DNA from: Sporomusaceae bacterium
GTDB taxonomy: Bacteria > Bacillota > Negativicutes > UBA1444
Assembly (NCBI GenBank): GCA_018434355.1
Contig: JAHDPL010000019.1
Span: 182,618 to 246,617, forward strand
Direction of reading: 5' to 3'
Length of the DNA stretch: 64,000 bases
Part shown: in pieces, positions 42,910-51,895 of the stretch
How positions within the stretch are numbered: the first letter of the stretch is position 1
How the letters are laid out: every line of letters begins with the position of its first letter
Program-made: the position numbers and the translations under genes
The notes under the pieces: model-generated
Database searches by the model: none
Told to the model about the DNA's origin: nothing
What the model saw: only the letters and a program-made list of their open reading frames with translations

Positions 42910-44057
42910 ATCGATTCCTCCGTTTCATGTCGGCAGAGCAGAACCATATTGTCCCGGTGCACGACTTCATCGTATGGCTTGTGCCCCAATAATCCTGCTA
43001 TTTCATGGGTATGAGCGCCCATAATCTTTATTGTATCAGCCGCGTTATAATTTGCCAGCCCCCGCGCGATTTCCCACCCGTCCTGATTGACAATGCTGAC
43101 CGTGTTGCCTTGTTCAAACGATCCCTCCACCGACTTGATCCCGGCGGCCAGCAAACTGGAGCCACTTTTTTGCAAAGCGAGTGCGCAACCTCGGTCGACA
43201 ATCAGCCTCCCCTTGATCCGAGCGCCAAAAGCCAGCCAGCGTTTGCGGAATTGCAACCGGTTTTGCCGCGGCGGGAATAAAGTACCTACCTGCTTTCCTG
43301 CCAAAACAGCCTGAATAATTCCGTCCTTGGCGCCAGACGCAATCACCATCACAATCCCTGAGTTCATTGCCATTCGAGCAGCAGCCATCTTGGTCAGCAT
43401 CCCGCCGGTGCCTCGCATCGTTCCGGCGCCACCGCAAATCGCTTCAACTTCCGGCGTAACCTCGGCAATTTCCTCGATCAGCCGGGCGCTGGGATCTTTC
43501 TGCGGGTTGGCTGTATATACGCCATCCACATCGGATAGGATGATCAGCAAGTCGGCATCGACAATCGCTGCCACATTTGCCGATAACGTGTCATTGTCGC
43601 CGATCTTGAGCTCGTCGATCGCAACCGCATCGTTTTCGTTGATGATAGGAATGACGCCAATGTCAAGCAGGGTCAACAGCGTATTGCGCGAGTTGGCGTA
43701 GCGCTTACGGTTGACCGAGTCCTCGCGGGTCAACAGGACCTGCGCCACAATCTGGCCATATTCGCCAAACAGCTTTTCATAAGTGTGCATAAGAATCCCC
43801 TGCCCCACCGCAGCTGCCGCCTGTTTCGCCGGAATCGTCTTTGGCTTTTCCTTCCAGCCCAACCGGTCCATTCCTGCGCCGACCGCGCCGGAACTGACCA
43901 GCAAAATCTGCTTGCCGGAATTTGCCGCATCGGCCAACTCCCTGACCAGATATTCGATGCGGGAATAATTGAGCTTGCCATTGGCATGGGTCAAGGTACT
44001 GGTCCCCACTTTGACAACAATCCGATGCGACGCCTGTAGCTGGCTCCTGTCAAACAT
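42903..44057 (-). CDS. proB: Glutamate 5-kinase with PUA domain
   Basis: First enzyme of proline synthesis (384 residues): amino-acid kinase domain with 'IVVKVGTSTLTH', 'LLVSSGAVGAGMDRLG', 'PIINENDAVAIDELKIGDNDTLSA' (part: 'NENDAVAIDELKIGDND') and 'LLSDVDGVY'-like 'LSDVDGVYTANP'; then a C-terminal PUA domain (about 275-350). Family enzymes are feedback inhibited by proline. ATG 44057 has AGGAGG upstream and lies 14 nt after the obgE stop. Confidence 0.97.
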   Translation of the reverse strand: MFDRSQLQASHRIVVKVGTSTLTHANGKLNYSRIEYLVRELADAANSGKQILLVSSGAVGAGMDRLGWKEKPKTIPAKQAAAAVGQGILMHTYEKLFGEYGQIVAQVLLTREDSVNRKRYANSRNTLLTLLDIGVIPIINENDAVAIDELKIGDNDTLSANVAAIVDADLLIILSDVDGVYTANPQKDPSARLIEEIAEVTPEVEAICGGAGTMRGTGGMLTKMAAARMAMNSGIVMVIASGAKDGIIQAVLAGKQVGTLFPPRQNRLQFRKRWLAFGARIKGRLIVDRGCALALQKSGSSLLAAGIKSVEGSFEQGNTVSIVNQDGWEIARGLANYNAADTIKIMGAHTHEIAGLLGHKPYDEVVHRDNMVLLCRHETEESIC

Positions 44058-44071
44058 CCTTCAGCCTCCTG

Positions 44072-45346
44072 TTACTCGCTGAATTCAAACTCCATCTCAC
44101 GAATCCTCACTGTATCGCCATCTTTGATACCACGCTTGCGCAAAGCTTCATCAATGCCGTTGCGACGCAGGATGTTTTGGAAACGGCGCAAACTTTCTTC
44201 GTCATGGAAACGGGTCATCGCCACCAGGCGTTCGACATTCTTGCCTTCGACGATAAACGCGCCACTATCATCGCGACGAATCGTAAAGTCCGGTGAACCA
44301 TCGTCAACAACCACCGGAATCACCGGGGTATCAGTCTTATCTTCTTTCGGCAACGTGGCCAGCATCTCGGCAATCCGCTGCACCAACGGCTGCAGACCTT
44401 CACCGGTAGCCGCAGAAACCGGGAACACTTCGCGGCCTTCCGCCTTGAGCGCTGCTTCAATTGAAGGATAGTTCGACCGGGCATCCGGCAGATCCATCTT
44501 GTTTGCCGCAATGATTTGCGGTCGACTGGCCAAACGTTCATTATAAGCTGCCAGCTCTTTGTTTATTTTCCGATAATCCTCCAGCGGATCGCGACCTTCC
44601 ATGCCCGACACATCAAGCACATGAACAATCAACCGGGTCCGCTCGATATGCCGCAAAAAATCGTGCCCCAGTCCTTTGCCTTCATGCGCGCCTTCAATCA
44701 GGCCGGGAATATCGGCCATGACAAAATTGGTTTGGTCATCAATTTTTACGATGCCAAGCACCGGCGTCAGAGTAGTGAAATGATATGCAGCGATATCGGG
44801 CCGGGCAGCCGATACGGTCGCAATGATGCTTGATTTGCCCACACTAGGATAGCCTACCAGGCCAACATCGGCGAGCAGCTTCAATTCCATGCGCAAATTG
44901 CGTTCTTCGCCCGGTTCACCGTGCTCGGCAAAGGTCGGCGCCCGATTCACGCTATTGGCAAAACGTGCATTACCCCGACCACCCCGACCACCGCGACCCA
45001 CGATAGCAGTCTGCCCGTCTTCTACCAGGTCGGCGATCAACTCATCGGTTTCTTCATCAAACACCAATGTTCCGACAGGCACTTTGACGACTACAGCTTC
45101 CGCATGACGGCCAAATTTGTTGGTGTCTTCGCCGTCGCCGCCTTTTTGCGCCTTAAATTTCTTTTTATAACGAAAATCCAGCAGCGTATTCATGTTACGA
45201 TCAGCCAGAAATACAATGTCGCCGCCCCGTCCTCCGTCGCCGCCATTCGGTCCGCCTTTCGGCGCATACTTTTCTCGACGGAAACTCGACATGCCGTCGC
45301 CGCCATCGCCTGCCTTAATACTGATTTTTGCTCTATCGATAAACAT
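44072..45346 (-). CDS. obgE: Obg-family GTPase
   Basis: Essential ribosome-associated GTPase of 424 residues. The glycine-rich Obg fold (1-158) contains 'GGPNGGDGGRGGDIVF'; the G domain has G1 'GYPSVGKSS', G3 'DIPGLIEGA', G4 'NKMD', G5 'SAATGEG'; a C-terminal OCT domain (about 345-424) follows. ATG 45346 has AAGGAG 7 nt upstream; ten upstream in-frame codons are dismissed. It follows rpmA across 238 nt containing two strong inverted repeats. Confidence 0.97.
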   Translation of the reverse strand: MFIDRAKISIKAGDGGDGMSSFRREKYAPKGGPNGGDGGRGGDIVFLADRNMNTLLDFRYKKKFKAQKGGDGEDTNKFGRHAEAVVVKVPVGTLVFDEETDELIADLVEDGQTAIVGRGGRGGRGNARFANSVNRAPTFAEHGEPGEERNLRMELKLLADVGLVGYPSVGKSSIIATVSAARPDIAAYHFTTLTPVLGIVKIDDQTNFVMADIPGLIEGAHEGKGLGHDFLRHIERTRLIVHVLDVSGMEGRDPLEDYRKINKELAAYNERLASRPQIIAANKMDLPDARSNYPSIEAALKAEGREVFPVSAATGEGLQPLVQRIAEMLATLPKEDKTDTPVIPVVVDDGSPDFTIRRDDSGAFIVEGKNVERLVAMTRFHDEESLRRFQNILRRNGIDEALRKRGIKDGDTVRIREMEFEFSE

Positions 45347-45396
45347 GAGTCGCTCCTTTTCGGTCTTCGCCGCCATTTGAAATTTTGTTCGCTTTC

Positions 45397-45420
45397 ATTA
45401 CATTGGGAAAACAATGTAAT
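45397..45420. repeat. Inverted repeat in the obgE leader
   Basis: ATTACATTG (45397-45405) and CAATGTAAT (45412-45420) are perfect 9-bp arms with a 6-nt loop, about 50 nt before the obgE start. No U run follows. It could be an operator or an mRNA hairpin. Confidence 0.55.
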
Positions 45421-45493
45421 TTAACTAGTTCTTACTTCGCGTCCGACAGTAAAAATTCCTGTGTTATGCCGGATGTATTGTGATATTTCCGTT

Positions 45494-45540
45494 ATATTGC
45501 AATGAATCCCACGGAAAAACCGTGGGATTCATTGCAATAT
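45494..45540. repeat. Perfect 21-bp inverted repeat between rpmA and obgE
   Basis: Arms 45494-45514 and 45520-45540 pair perfectly over 21 bp around an AAAAA loop, and pairing continues outward (GTTAT/ATAAC) after a 2-nt bulge. It is 45 nt past the rpmA stop. No U run follows the stem on the minus strand, so it is not a canonical terminator; mRNA processing or stabilisation is possible. Confidence 0.75.
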
Positions 45541-45584
45541 ATAACAAATTATATATTTTCTTTGCAATTTTCTCAGTACTTTAT

Positions 45585-45875
45585 CTACTGTGCTTGTTCC
45601 ACAGGATAAATGCTGATTTGGCGAAGATCCCGGCCCCGCCGTTCAAAAGCTACCTTGCCGGCAACTTTGGCAAACAGAGTATGATCGCTCCCCATACCGA
45701 CATTACGTCCCGGATGGAAACGAGTACCCCGTTGGCGAACCAGAATGCTGCCCGCCGGTACAATCTTGCCATCTGGCTCTTTAGTACCCAGACGCTGCGA
45801 GTGACTGTCCCGACCGTTACGGGAACTGCCCACGCCTTTTTTATGTGCAAAGCGTTGAAGATCAAACAAAAACAT
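45585..45875 (-). CDS. rpmA: Ribosomal protein bL27 with cleavable N-terminus
   Basis: 50S protein of 96 residues. The core starts '[14 protein letters not shown]', preceded by the nine-residue extension [10 protein letters not shown] typical of Firmicutes, which must be removed by Prp after FA for ribosome function. The third position before the cleavage is Arg rather than the more common Phe or Leu. ATG 45875 has GGAGGTG upstream; the GTG nine bases earlier lies in the ribosome site. It follows prp by 5 nt. Confidence 0.97.
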   Translation of the reverse strand: MFLFDLQRFAHKKGVGSSRNGRDSHSQRLGTKEPDGKIVPAGSILVRQRGTRFHPGRNVGMGSDHTLFAKVAGKVAFERRGRDLRQISIYPVEQAQ

Positions 45876-45880
45876 CGGTT

Positions 45881-46201
45881 TCACCTCCTAATTTCACGAA
45901 TCCGGATATGAGCCGGATAAATTCTTTGAATTTCTGATAATCCGAGAAACATCGTGGCCAATATGGCTTCCGTCAAATCATCCGGTTCCTGTATCAACTG
46001 AACCGAGATATCGCCTGAATCCGCATTCCACGACAGTTCCCGCCGCAAATGTTTGTCTAGTCCCAAAAATACCGAATCTGTCAGAACTGAAACCGCCGCA
46101 CATACGATGTCTTTGCCATTCGGCCCGGCATCAGCATGTCCTTTGGCAGAAAATCCGCAAATTTTGCCGGTGCAGTTTCGTTCAATTACAATCCGGATCA
46201 T
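45881..46201 (-). CDS. prp: Ribosomal-processing cysteine protease Prp
   Basis: Protease of 106 residues (YsxB family) that cleaves the N-terminal extension of L27. The catalytic His and Cys are in '[21 protein letters not shown]'. It lies between rplU and rpmA, 2 nt and 5 nt from its neighbours, the invariant order in L27-extended species. ATG 46201 has a weak ribosome site, consistent with low expression between two abundant ribosomal proteins. Confidence 0.95.
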   Translation of the reverse strand: MIRIVIERNCTGKICGFSAKGHADAGPNGKDIVCAAVSVLTDSVFLGLDKHLRRELSWNADSGDISVQLIQEPDDLTEAILATMFLGLSEIQRIYPAHIRIREIRR

Positions 46202-46203
46202 AC

Positions 46204-46515
46204 CTAGGCTTCGATTTTTTCAATCGAAACTTTTGTGTAAGGTTGACGATGGCCCTGACGACGACGATAGTTGGCTTTGGATTTGTACTTGTAGACCAGG
46301 ATTTTTTTGTCCTTGCCCTGTTTCAGTACTTTAGCCGTCACTTTCGCGCCTGCGAGATAAGGGGTTCCGAGTTTTACACTGCCGTCTTCCACAACGGTCA
46401 GCACGTCGGAAAACACAACCTGCTCATCAATCTCGCCGGCCAGCTTCTCAACGAAGAGTACATCGCCTTCAGCCACCCGATACTGTTTGCCACCTGTTGC
46501 AATTACTGCGTACAT
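46204..46515 (-). CDS. rplU: Ribosomal protein bL21
   Basis: 50S protein of 103 residues. The N-terminal '[18 protein letters not shown]' and the basic '[20 protein letters not shown]' are diagnostic. AAGGAGGTG precedes ATG 46515. A consensus promoter and a structured leader of about 100 nt lie upstream, so the rplU-prp-rpmA operon is probably autoregulated. Confidence 0.97.
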   Translation of the reverse strand: MYAVIATGGKQYRVAEGDVLFVEKLAGEIDEQVVFSDVLTVVEDGSVKLGTPYLAGAKVTAKVLKQGKDKKILVYKYKSKANYRRRQGHRQPYTKVSIEKIEA

Positions 46516-46619
46516 TTTTGCACCTCCTTATTACTTTGGACTCGCCGGATACGGTACCGCCTAAAGCGGATTTGAGACCTCTCCGTGCGGTTTGGGAAAC
46601 CATGCGGACAAAGCCGCAT
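46516..46619 (-). ncRNA. Structured rplU leader (L21 leader-like)
   Basis: Between the promoter and rplU the RNA has a 5' hairpin (ATGCGG arms, plus 46602-46607 and 46614-46619) and a second hairpin CCGC/GCGG (plus 46557-46560 and 46566-46569). Firmicutes rplU operons carry an L21 leader motif here; I cannot confirm the match to that family by eye. Confidence 0.5.
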
Positions 46620-46623
46620 AAGA

Positions 46624-46652
46624 ATCTTAGCACAGCTCACCGTCAATGTCAA
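46624..46652 (-). promoter_or_regulatory. rplU-prp-rpmA promoter
   Basis: On the minus strand TTGACA (plus 46647-46652), a 17-nt spacer and TAAGAT (plus 46624-46629). The -35 overlaps the stop codon of the RNase E/G gene. Confidence 0.82.
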
Positions 46653-49303
46653 TCAGACTGTTCAGGTTGGTCGATTTCATCGACCGGCTCCCCTGCTGGT
46701 TTCTTTTTTGCGCTGCTGCGTCTGCGGCGACGCTTTGTCTTTTTTGCCGTGAGTTCTCCTGGTTCAGCAGTTTCAGCTTCCGTTGCCGATTTTATCTGCT
46801 TTGTTGCCGGTTCTTCCGCTAGTTGCGGGGACTCAGTCGACTCACCAGTCATAGAATTGCCATCGGCCGGTTTCTTTTTCTTACGGCGGCGGCGCTTGCT
46901 CTTCTTGACTGCGACTTCTTCCGGTTCACCAACCTCATCCACGCTTGCCGCTTCAGTCTCTGCCAGGTCAACATCCGTAGGCATTTCCTGCTGAACGTTT
47001 GGTACTGCAGCATCTTCAGCCGGTTTCTTCTTCTTACGGCGACGGCGCTTGCTCTTCTTGACCGCGGCTTCTTCCGGTTCACCAGTCTCATCCGCACTTT
47101 CCGTTTCGCTGGCCGACAAGACAGGTTCCTGCGCCGGTTCCTGCTGAACATTTGGTACTGCAGCGTCTTCCGTCGGCTTTTTCTTCTTGCGGCGGCGGCG
47201 CTTGCTCTTTTTGACTGCGGCTTCTTCCGGTTCACCAACCTCGTCGGCGCTGCCTGTATCATCCAACGTCGGAACGGATTCCATCAGCGGCACAGCCTCC
47301 GTAGGATCTGAAGCAGCTTCCAACACTATATCTGCAGGTGACTCGTCGACTTTCTTCTTGGTTTTGCGGCGGCGTCGCGGCTTTTTGGCAGTAGCGGGAA
47401 CTTCCGTGGATTCCAGGATTGTTGCTTCTTCAGCAAAATCCTCAAATTCAGGCAGAGAATCATTTGCGTCCTCTTCAGTCTTCTCGCCAGCATCTCCGGC
47501 AGCCAAACCAATCGCTTCGGCAATCGTCATCTTATTGCTGCGCCGCCGCCGTCGCGGCTTTTTGGCCGATTCGCCCGTTTCAGCGCCTTCCAGTTGTGGC
47601 GCGACAATCTGCAGTTCCGATTCTTCCGGTTCATCATCTTCCAGCAGAGGCTCCCACAGCGATCCGGCCATCGCAGTTAATCGCGCCTCCAATAGACTAG
47701 CCGGGTCGACGACCGCCTCCATGGCAAATTTCTCCGCCAGTAGCGGCATCATGTCATCCGGAGTCAGACCGGACAGGTCTGCTTCGGCCTCCCCTGCATC
47801 ATCCCTCGCGGTCTGGCGGCTCGACTTGCGCACCCTTTTCGGTTCAGCCGAACGATGTAGCGCTTTTTTGCCTTCTAGAATTGAAAACACTTCCGGTTGC
47901 AGCCCGTCAACCGTCTCAACCGTCAAGTCGATTCCCAGTTCTGACTCCAATTCTGACAGGATCGTCTTTTCAGCGAAACTTTCGGCAATCCGGGGATGAA
48001 GTTGGATAACCAGCTGCGCTCCCGGCCGCTTGCCGGCAATCCGGCGCAACTGCCGTAAAATCGAAATCACCAGCGTGTCCGAGGATTGCATGATCCCGCG
48101 GCCGCCACAGCAAGGGCACGGTTCATACAGCGTGCCTTCGTAAGTTTGGCGGGCTTTTTTGCGGGTCATTTCAACCAAACCCAGTTCGGTAAGGCCAAGC
48201 ACGTTGGTTTTGGTATTATCTGCTTTCAACCGGGCTTCCAGCTCAAGCAAGACCGCTTTTTTGTGGGTCTCTTTCTGCATGTCGATAAAGTCAGCGACAA
48301 TAATTCCGCCGATATCGCGCAGCCGCAGTTGACGGGCAATTTCCGCCACCGCTTCCATGTTTGCGCGAAAAACCGTGTCCGCCAGATTTGAATGGCCGGT
48401 AAAACGACCGGTATTAACATCAATTACCGTCAAGGCTTCGGTTTTGTCAATGATCAGATACCCGCCGCATTTGAGGTCGACCCGGCGATCAGCCAGGCGG
48501 TTCCATTCGTCCTCAATCCCGTAGTGAGTAAAGATTTCTGTTTTTCCTTTATACAAATGAATCTTTTTCACCAGATCCGGCGATAAAAATTTGGCCAGTT
48601 CGACCATACGTGCGTGAGCTTCAGCATCATCAATCACAACTTCTTCGATGTCATCTTTGACATGGTCGCGGATAATCCGAATCACCAGGTCGGCGTCACG
48701 ATAGAGCAGCAACGGTGCTTTGGCTTTCTTGGCTTTGGCGGTCAGCGCCTCCCACAAGTTCGCCAAGTATTGGAAATCTCGCGCCAGTTCCTCTTCACTA
48801 TGCCCTTCCGCAACAGTCCGCACAATGACACCCATACCCTTGGGACGGATTTTTTCCGCCAACTTGCGCAAGCGGGAACGCTCTTCCGCCGACTCAATGC
48901 GTCGGGAAATCCCCACATAATCGACACTGGGCATCACGACCACATAACGGCCGGGAATCGAGAAATGGGTCGTTGCGCGCGGACCTTTGGTCCCCATGGC
49001 GTCCTTGACGATCTCTACCATGATTTCTGCGCCAACAGTCAAATTGTCTTCTTCAACCAGTCGCTGAAAAGATTTGTGAGGAAAAATATCTCCCGCATAA
49101 AGAAATGCGTTTTTGCCGATCCCAATGTTGATAAACGCAGCCTGCATCCCTGGCAGGACATTTTCCACCCTACCCTTGTAAATGTTCCCAACCATATGAT
49201 TGCTCTCTGTCCGCTCTACCGCCACTTCCAGCAGTACACCGTCATCAGCCAGCGCCATACGGATTTCTTCGGGAATCACATTGACGACGATTTTTTTCGC
49301 CAT
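46649..49303 (-). CDS. rng: Ribonuclease E/G with a long repetitive basic-acidic tail
   Basis: Endoribonuclease of 884 residues. The first about 490 form the catalytic region: S1-like domain ('GNIYKGRVENVLPGMQAAFINIG', part 'VLPGMQAAFINIG'), catalytic acidic motifs 'VIDVNTGRFTG' and 'GGIIVADFIDM', and the zinc-link 'CPCCGGRG' near 395. The remaining 370 residues alternate acidic stretches with basic patches of the type KKSKRRRRKKKKP; three copies lie in a 51-residue tandem repeat (about 680-815). RNase G lacks such a tail; the tail recalls the scaffold region of RNase E but differs in sequence. ATG 49303 has AGGGGAT upstream. Confidence 0.93.
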   Translation of the reverse strand: MAKKIVVNVIPEEIRMALADDGVLLEVAVERTESNHMVGNIYKGRVENVLPGMQAAFINIGIGKNAFLYAGDIFPHKSFQRLVEEDNLTVGAEIMVEIVKDAMGTKGPRATTHFSIPGRYVVVMPSVDYVGISRRIESAEERSRLRKLAEKIRPKGMGVIVRTVAEGHSEEELARDFQYLANLWEALTAKAKKAKAPLLLYRDADLVIRIIRDHVKDDIEEVVIDDAEAHARMVELAKFLSPDLVKKIHLYKGKTEIFTHYGIEDEWNRLADRRVDLKCGGYLIIDKTEALTVIDVNTGRFTGHSNLADTVFRANMEAVAEIARQLRLRDIGGIIVADFIDMQKETHKKAVLLELEARLKADNTKTNVLGLTELGLVEMTRKKARQTYEGTLYEPCPCCGGRGIMQSSDTLVISILRQLRRIAGKRPGAQLVIQLHPRIAESFAEKTILSELESELGIDLTVETVDGLQPEVFSILEGKKALHRSAEPKRVRKSSRQTARDDAGEAEADLSGLTPDDMMPLLAEKFAMEAVVDPASLLEARLTAMAGSLWEPLLEDDEPEESELQIVAPQLEGAETGESAKKPRRRRRSNKMTIAEAIGLAAGDAGEKTEEDANDSLPEFEDFAEEATILESTEVPATAKKPRRRRKTKKKVDESPADIVLEAASDPTEAVPLMESVPTLDDTGSADEVGEPEEAAVKKSKRRRRKKKKPTEDAAVPNVQQEPAQEPVLSASETESADETGEPEEAAVKKSKRRRRKKKKPAEDAAVPNVQQEMPTDVDLAETEAASVDEVGEPEEVAVKKSKRRRRKKKKPADGNSMTGESTESPQLAEEPATKQIKSATEAETAEPGELTAKKTKRRRRRSSAKKKPAGEPVDEIDQPEQSD
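46850..47262. repeat. Three-copy 153-bp tandem repeat inside the RNase E/G gene
   Basis: Matching segments with the same basic-patch coding core begin at 46871, 47024 and 47177, exactly 153 bp (51 codons) apart. They share the coding for GEPEEAAVKKSKRRRRKKKKP and, for two copies, AEDAAVPNVQQE-like sequence; the third copy is more diverged at its outer side. The repeat is in frame and extends the protein tail. Confidence 0.88.
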
Positions 49304-49324
49304 GGAATATCCCCTTACATTTTA

Positions 49325-50017
49325 TTAAATTTCAAACGCTGTCTTCTGTCCAGCGTTGGTTTCCGCTCTGAGCGCCATGCGACAGTAAGCCGTATCGCCG
49401 ACCGGAAAACCGAATTGTTCCACCAAAGCCCGCATGACTTCCTGGGGTTTGACAGCACCGCCGGGCGTCATACGCAACCAAAACCTCACCGCAAACGACT
49501 CGGCAGCGGCTTCTGTTTCCAATTCTCCCACCAGATAATTTTTTAAATCCATCGTCTTGATGCCTTTGGGAGAACGCCGCAGATAGGTCACCGATTCGCT
49601 CTGTTGAAGCCGTTTGACTGCCGCTTCAGCTGCTGCAACTTGCTCCGCCCCAACAAGACCAGTGGTTCGCGCCTGATACGCGGCAAGATTCAGTTCGGCA
49701 GCCAAAGACGCATTGGAAGATACAGGTTGCGCTGCAACCAAAACCAAACCGGGTGGCAGTTTTTCCGACAGACTGCGGCTAAATTGTTTGGCGTCAACTG
49801 CCTCGCTCATTTCCACATCGACGTATTCCGCCTCGCTGGCAATCCCTACTCCCAGCGCCGGTCCGAAAGACAATCTCATATGCGGATTGAAGCCGACGCT
49901 ATAAGCCACCGGCAACTTGGCCCGCCGAAACGCTCGCTCTATCGCCCGGCCGAAATCGAGATGCCCGACATATTTGACTGCTTCTCCCTTTTTAAGTGCG
50001 ATACGAAATTTTTCCAT
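49325..50017 (-). CDS. TIGR03936/DUF2344 radical-SAM-associated protein
   Basis: Protein of 230 residues of the DUF2344 family: 'FRIALKKGEAVKYVGHLDFGRAIERAFRRA' (part 'KYVGHLDFGRAIERA') and 'PVAYSVGFNPHMRLSFGPALGVG' (part 'SVGFNPHMRLSFGPALG') are characteristic. It always accompanies or is fused to the TIGR03960 radical SAM protein, as here, 4 nt downstream of it. No activity is established. The ATG at 50017 is used; upstream in-frame codons belong to the radical SAM gene in another frame. Confidence 0.93.
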   Translation of the reverse strand: MEKFRIALKKGEAVKYVGHLDFGRAIERAFRRAKLPVAYSVGFNPHMRLSFGPALGVGIASEAEYVDVEMSEAVDAKQFSRSLSEKLPPGLVLVAAQPVSSNASLAAELNLAAYQARTTGLVGAEQVAAAEAAVKRLQQSESVTYLRRSPKGIKTMDLKNYLVGELETEAAAESFAVRFWLRMTPGGAVKPQEVMRALVEQFGFPVGDTAYCRMALRAETNAGQKTAFEI

Positions 50018-50021
50018 CGGC

Positions 50022-51857
50022 TTAAGCCCTCCAGTCGATGACAGACACGCCGAGGTCCTGGCACACGCCGCAGCCAGTACAGTCAGCATGACGACAATCC
50101 TGCGTCAGCGAACCCTTCTGAGCCTCAACCCACTCCGCTGCCAGCCATTCCTGAGATACGCCTGATGTCAGATGAGTCCAAGGCATGATTTCATGTGCTG
50201 CACGCTGCCTAACCGTATAAAAATCGGGATCGATCCTGGATGCAGCAAAAGCGGCGTCCCAAATATCTGCGCGGAAATGCTCGCTCCAGCCATCAAACCG
50301 CGCGCCATTGCGCCAAGCTTCGAGCAAGGTTTTGCCCAGACGGCGATCACCCCTGGCAAAGACCCCTTCGAGCCGGCTGGTCGGTGCATCATGCCAATTG
50401 AAACTGATTCGGCGGTCACGCAATGCACCACGCAGCAATCGCTGGCGACGCTCCATTTCTTCGGCGGGAATTTGGGCAAACCACTGGAATGGGGTATGCG
50501 GTTTGGGCACAAAGGTCGACACGCTGACCGACACCTTGCAACGGGCCGGATTGCGCGACAGGGACAGAACTTTGCGCGCCAGCTCAGCGATTGCCAGAAC
50601 ATCTTCATCAGTTTCCGTCGGCAAGCCGATCATAAAATAAAGCTTGATTCCAGCCCAGCCGGAGCGAAATGCGGCGCCGGCCGCCTCAAACAGGTCAGCT
50701 TCTGTAACGCCTTTGTTAATCACGTCGCGCAAACGTTGCGTGCCAGCCTCGGGAGCGAACGTCAGACCAGAGCGACGGACTTTCTGGATTTCATTGGCCA
50801 ACTCGATGGAAAAGCTGTCAATACGAAGTGAAGGCAATGACAGACTGACTCTTTGCGGCGCAAATTCGGCGAGCAAAGAATGCGCCAGTTCACGCAGGCA
50901 GGAATAATCGGCGGAGCTGAGTGACACCAATGAAATTTCGTCATATCCGGTATTATCGGTCAATTCTTGGGCCAATCGCATCAATGTGGCCGGTTTTCGT
51001 TCCCGCACCGGCCGGTAGATGACTCCTGCCTGACAAAATCGACAGCCGCGCGTGCAGCCGCGAAACAATTCCAGCATGATTCTGTCATGGACAGTTTCCA
51101 AATAGGGAACGATTGGTCGAACCGGAAAATAGGCGCCATCTAGATCCGCTACCACCCGTTTGGCAATCACAGACGACAGCTCCGGCCTTTTGGGCTTTAC
51201 TCCCGCACAAGTCCCGTCCGCATTGTAATCGACATGATAAAATGCCGGCACATACAGACCCTGTATCCGGGCAAGTTTTTCCAGCACCTCCGGGCGCCCT
51301 CCCGCACGCCCCGACTGGTTCCATTCTGCAATCACGGCAGCGATTTCGCCGATGATTTCTTCGCCCTCGCCAATGACAAAGCAATCAAAAAAGTCCGCCA
51401 CCGGTTCCGGATTAAAAGCACAGGGTCCTCCACCAATCACCAACGGATCATTCCCGGACCTGTCGGCGGCCAGCAGCGGAATACCTCCCAGATCAAGCAT
51501 TGTCAGGATATTGGTGTAGGTCATTTCATATTGCAGGGAAATCCCCACTGCATCAAACTGCTGCAGCGGCGTGTGTGTTTCCAGACTGCACAGCAGATCG
51601 CCGCTACTTCGCATCACGGCTTCCATATCGGGCCAGGGGCAGTATGCCCGCTCGGCATAAGTATCTGTCCGTTCGTTCAAAATACCATACAGGATCTTCA
51701 GCCCAAGGTTCGACATCCCGACATCATAAACATCCGGCAACACCAAGGCAAACCGGACATCTACCTTGGCCGGGTCCTTTTGGATCATATTCCATTCGCC
51801 GCCGGTATAACGGGCCGGTTTGGCAACCGAACCCAGTGCAGTGTCATTTAATTGCAA
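50022..51857 (-). CDS. TIGR03960 family radical SAM protein with B12-binding-like domain
   Basis: Protein of 611 residues: an N-terminal B12-binding-like region ('LPDVYDVGMSNLGLKILY'), a radical SAM core with 'FRGCTRGCRFCQAG' (CX3CX2C at about 270-277) and a C-terminal cysteine block 'CRHADCTGCGVCQD' that may hold another cluster. The family is of unknown substrate; the invariant neighbour DUF2344 and linkage to RNase E/G suggest RNA or translation-related modification, which is inference. The start is TTG 51857 with GGAGGA upstream. Confidence 0.93.
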   Translation of the reverse strand: MQLNDTALGSVAKPARYTGGEWNMIQKDPAKVDVRFALVLPDVYDVGMSNLGLKILYGILNERTDTYAERAYCPWPDMEAVMRSSGDLLCSLETHTPLQQFDAVGISLQYEMTYTNILTMLDLGGIPLLAADRSGNDPLVIGGGPCAFNPEPVADFFDCFVIGEGEEIIGEIAAVIAEWNQSGRAGGRPEVLEKLARIQGLYVPAFYHVDYNADGTCAGVKPKRPELSSVIAKRVVADLDGAYFPVRPIVPYLETVHDRIMLELFRGCTRGCRFCQAGVIYRPVRERKPATLMRLAQELTDNTGYDEISLVSLSSADYSCLRELAHSLLAEFAPQRVSLSLPSLRIDSFSIELANEIQKVRRSGLTFAPEAGTQRLRDVINKGVTEADLFEAAGAAFRSGWAGIKLYFMIGLPTETDEDVLAIAELARKVLSLSRNPARCKVSVSVSTFVPKPHTPFQWFAQIPAEEMERRQRLLRGALRDRRISFNWHDAPTSRLEGVFARGDRRLGKTLLEAWRNGARFDGWSEHFRADIWDAAFAASRIDPDFYTVRQRAAHEIMPWTHLTSGVSQEWLAAEWVEAQKGSLTQDCRHADCTGCGVCQDLGVSVIDWRA

Positions 51858-51895
51858 CTACATTGTCCTCCGTTTCAAAACTTGTTCAGACTGGT

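Noticed and set aside
46850..47262. Regularly spaced repeats considered as a CRISPR array
   Set aside because: Repeat units are 153 bp, in frame with the RNase E/G gene and without unique spacers of constant length.
47187..47999. 270-codon Ser-rich plus-strand ORF inside the RNase E/G gene
   Set aside because: It is the antisense of the Glu/Lys/Arg-rich tail; the Ser-rich look arises from the complement of GAA/GAG and AGA codons.
48614..49546. 310-codon plus-strand ORF across the RNase E/G start
   Set aside because: Spans two real genes on the other strand and has no family features.
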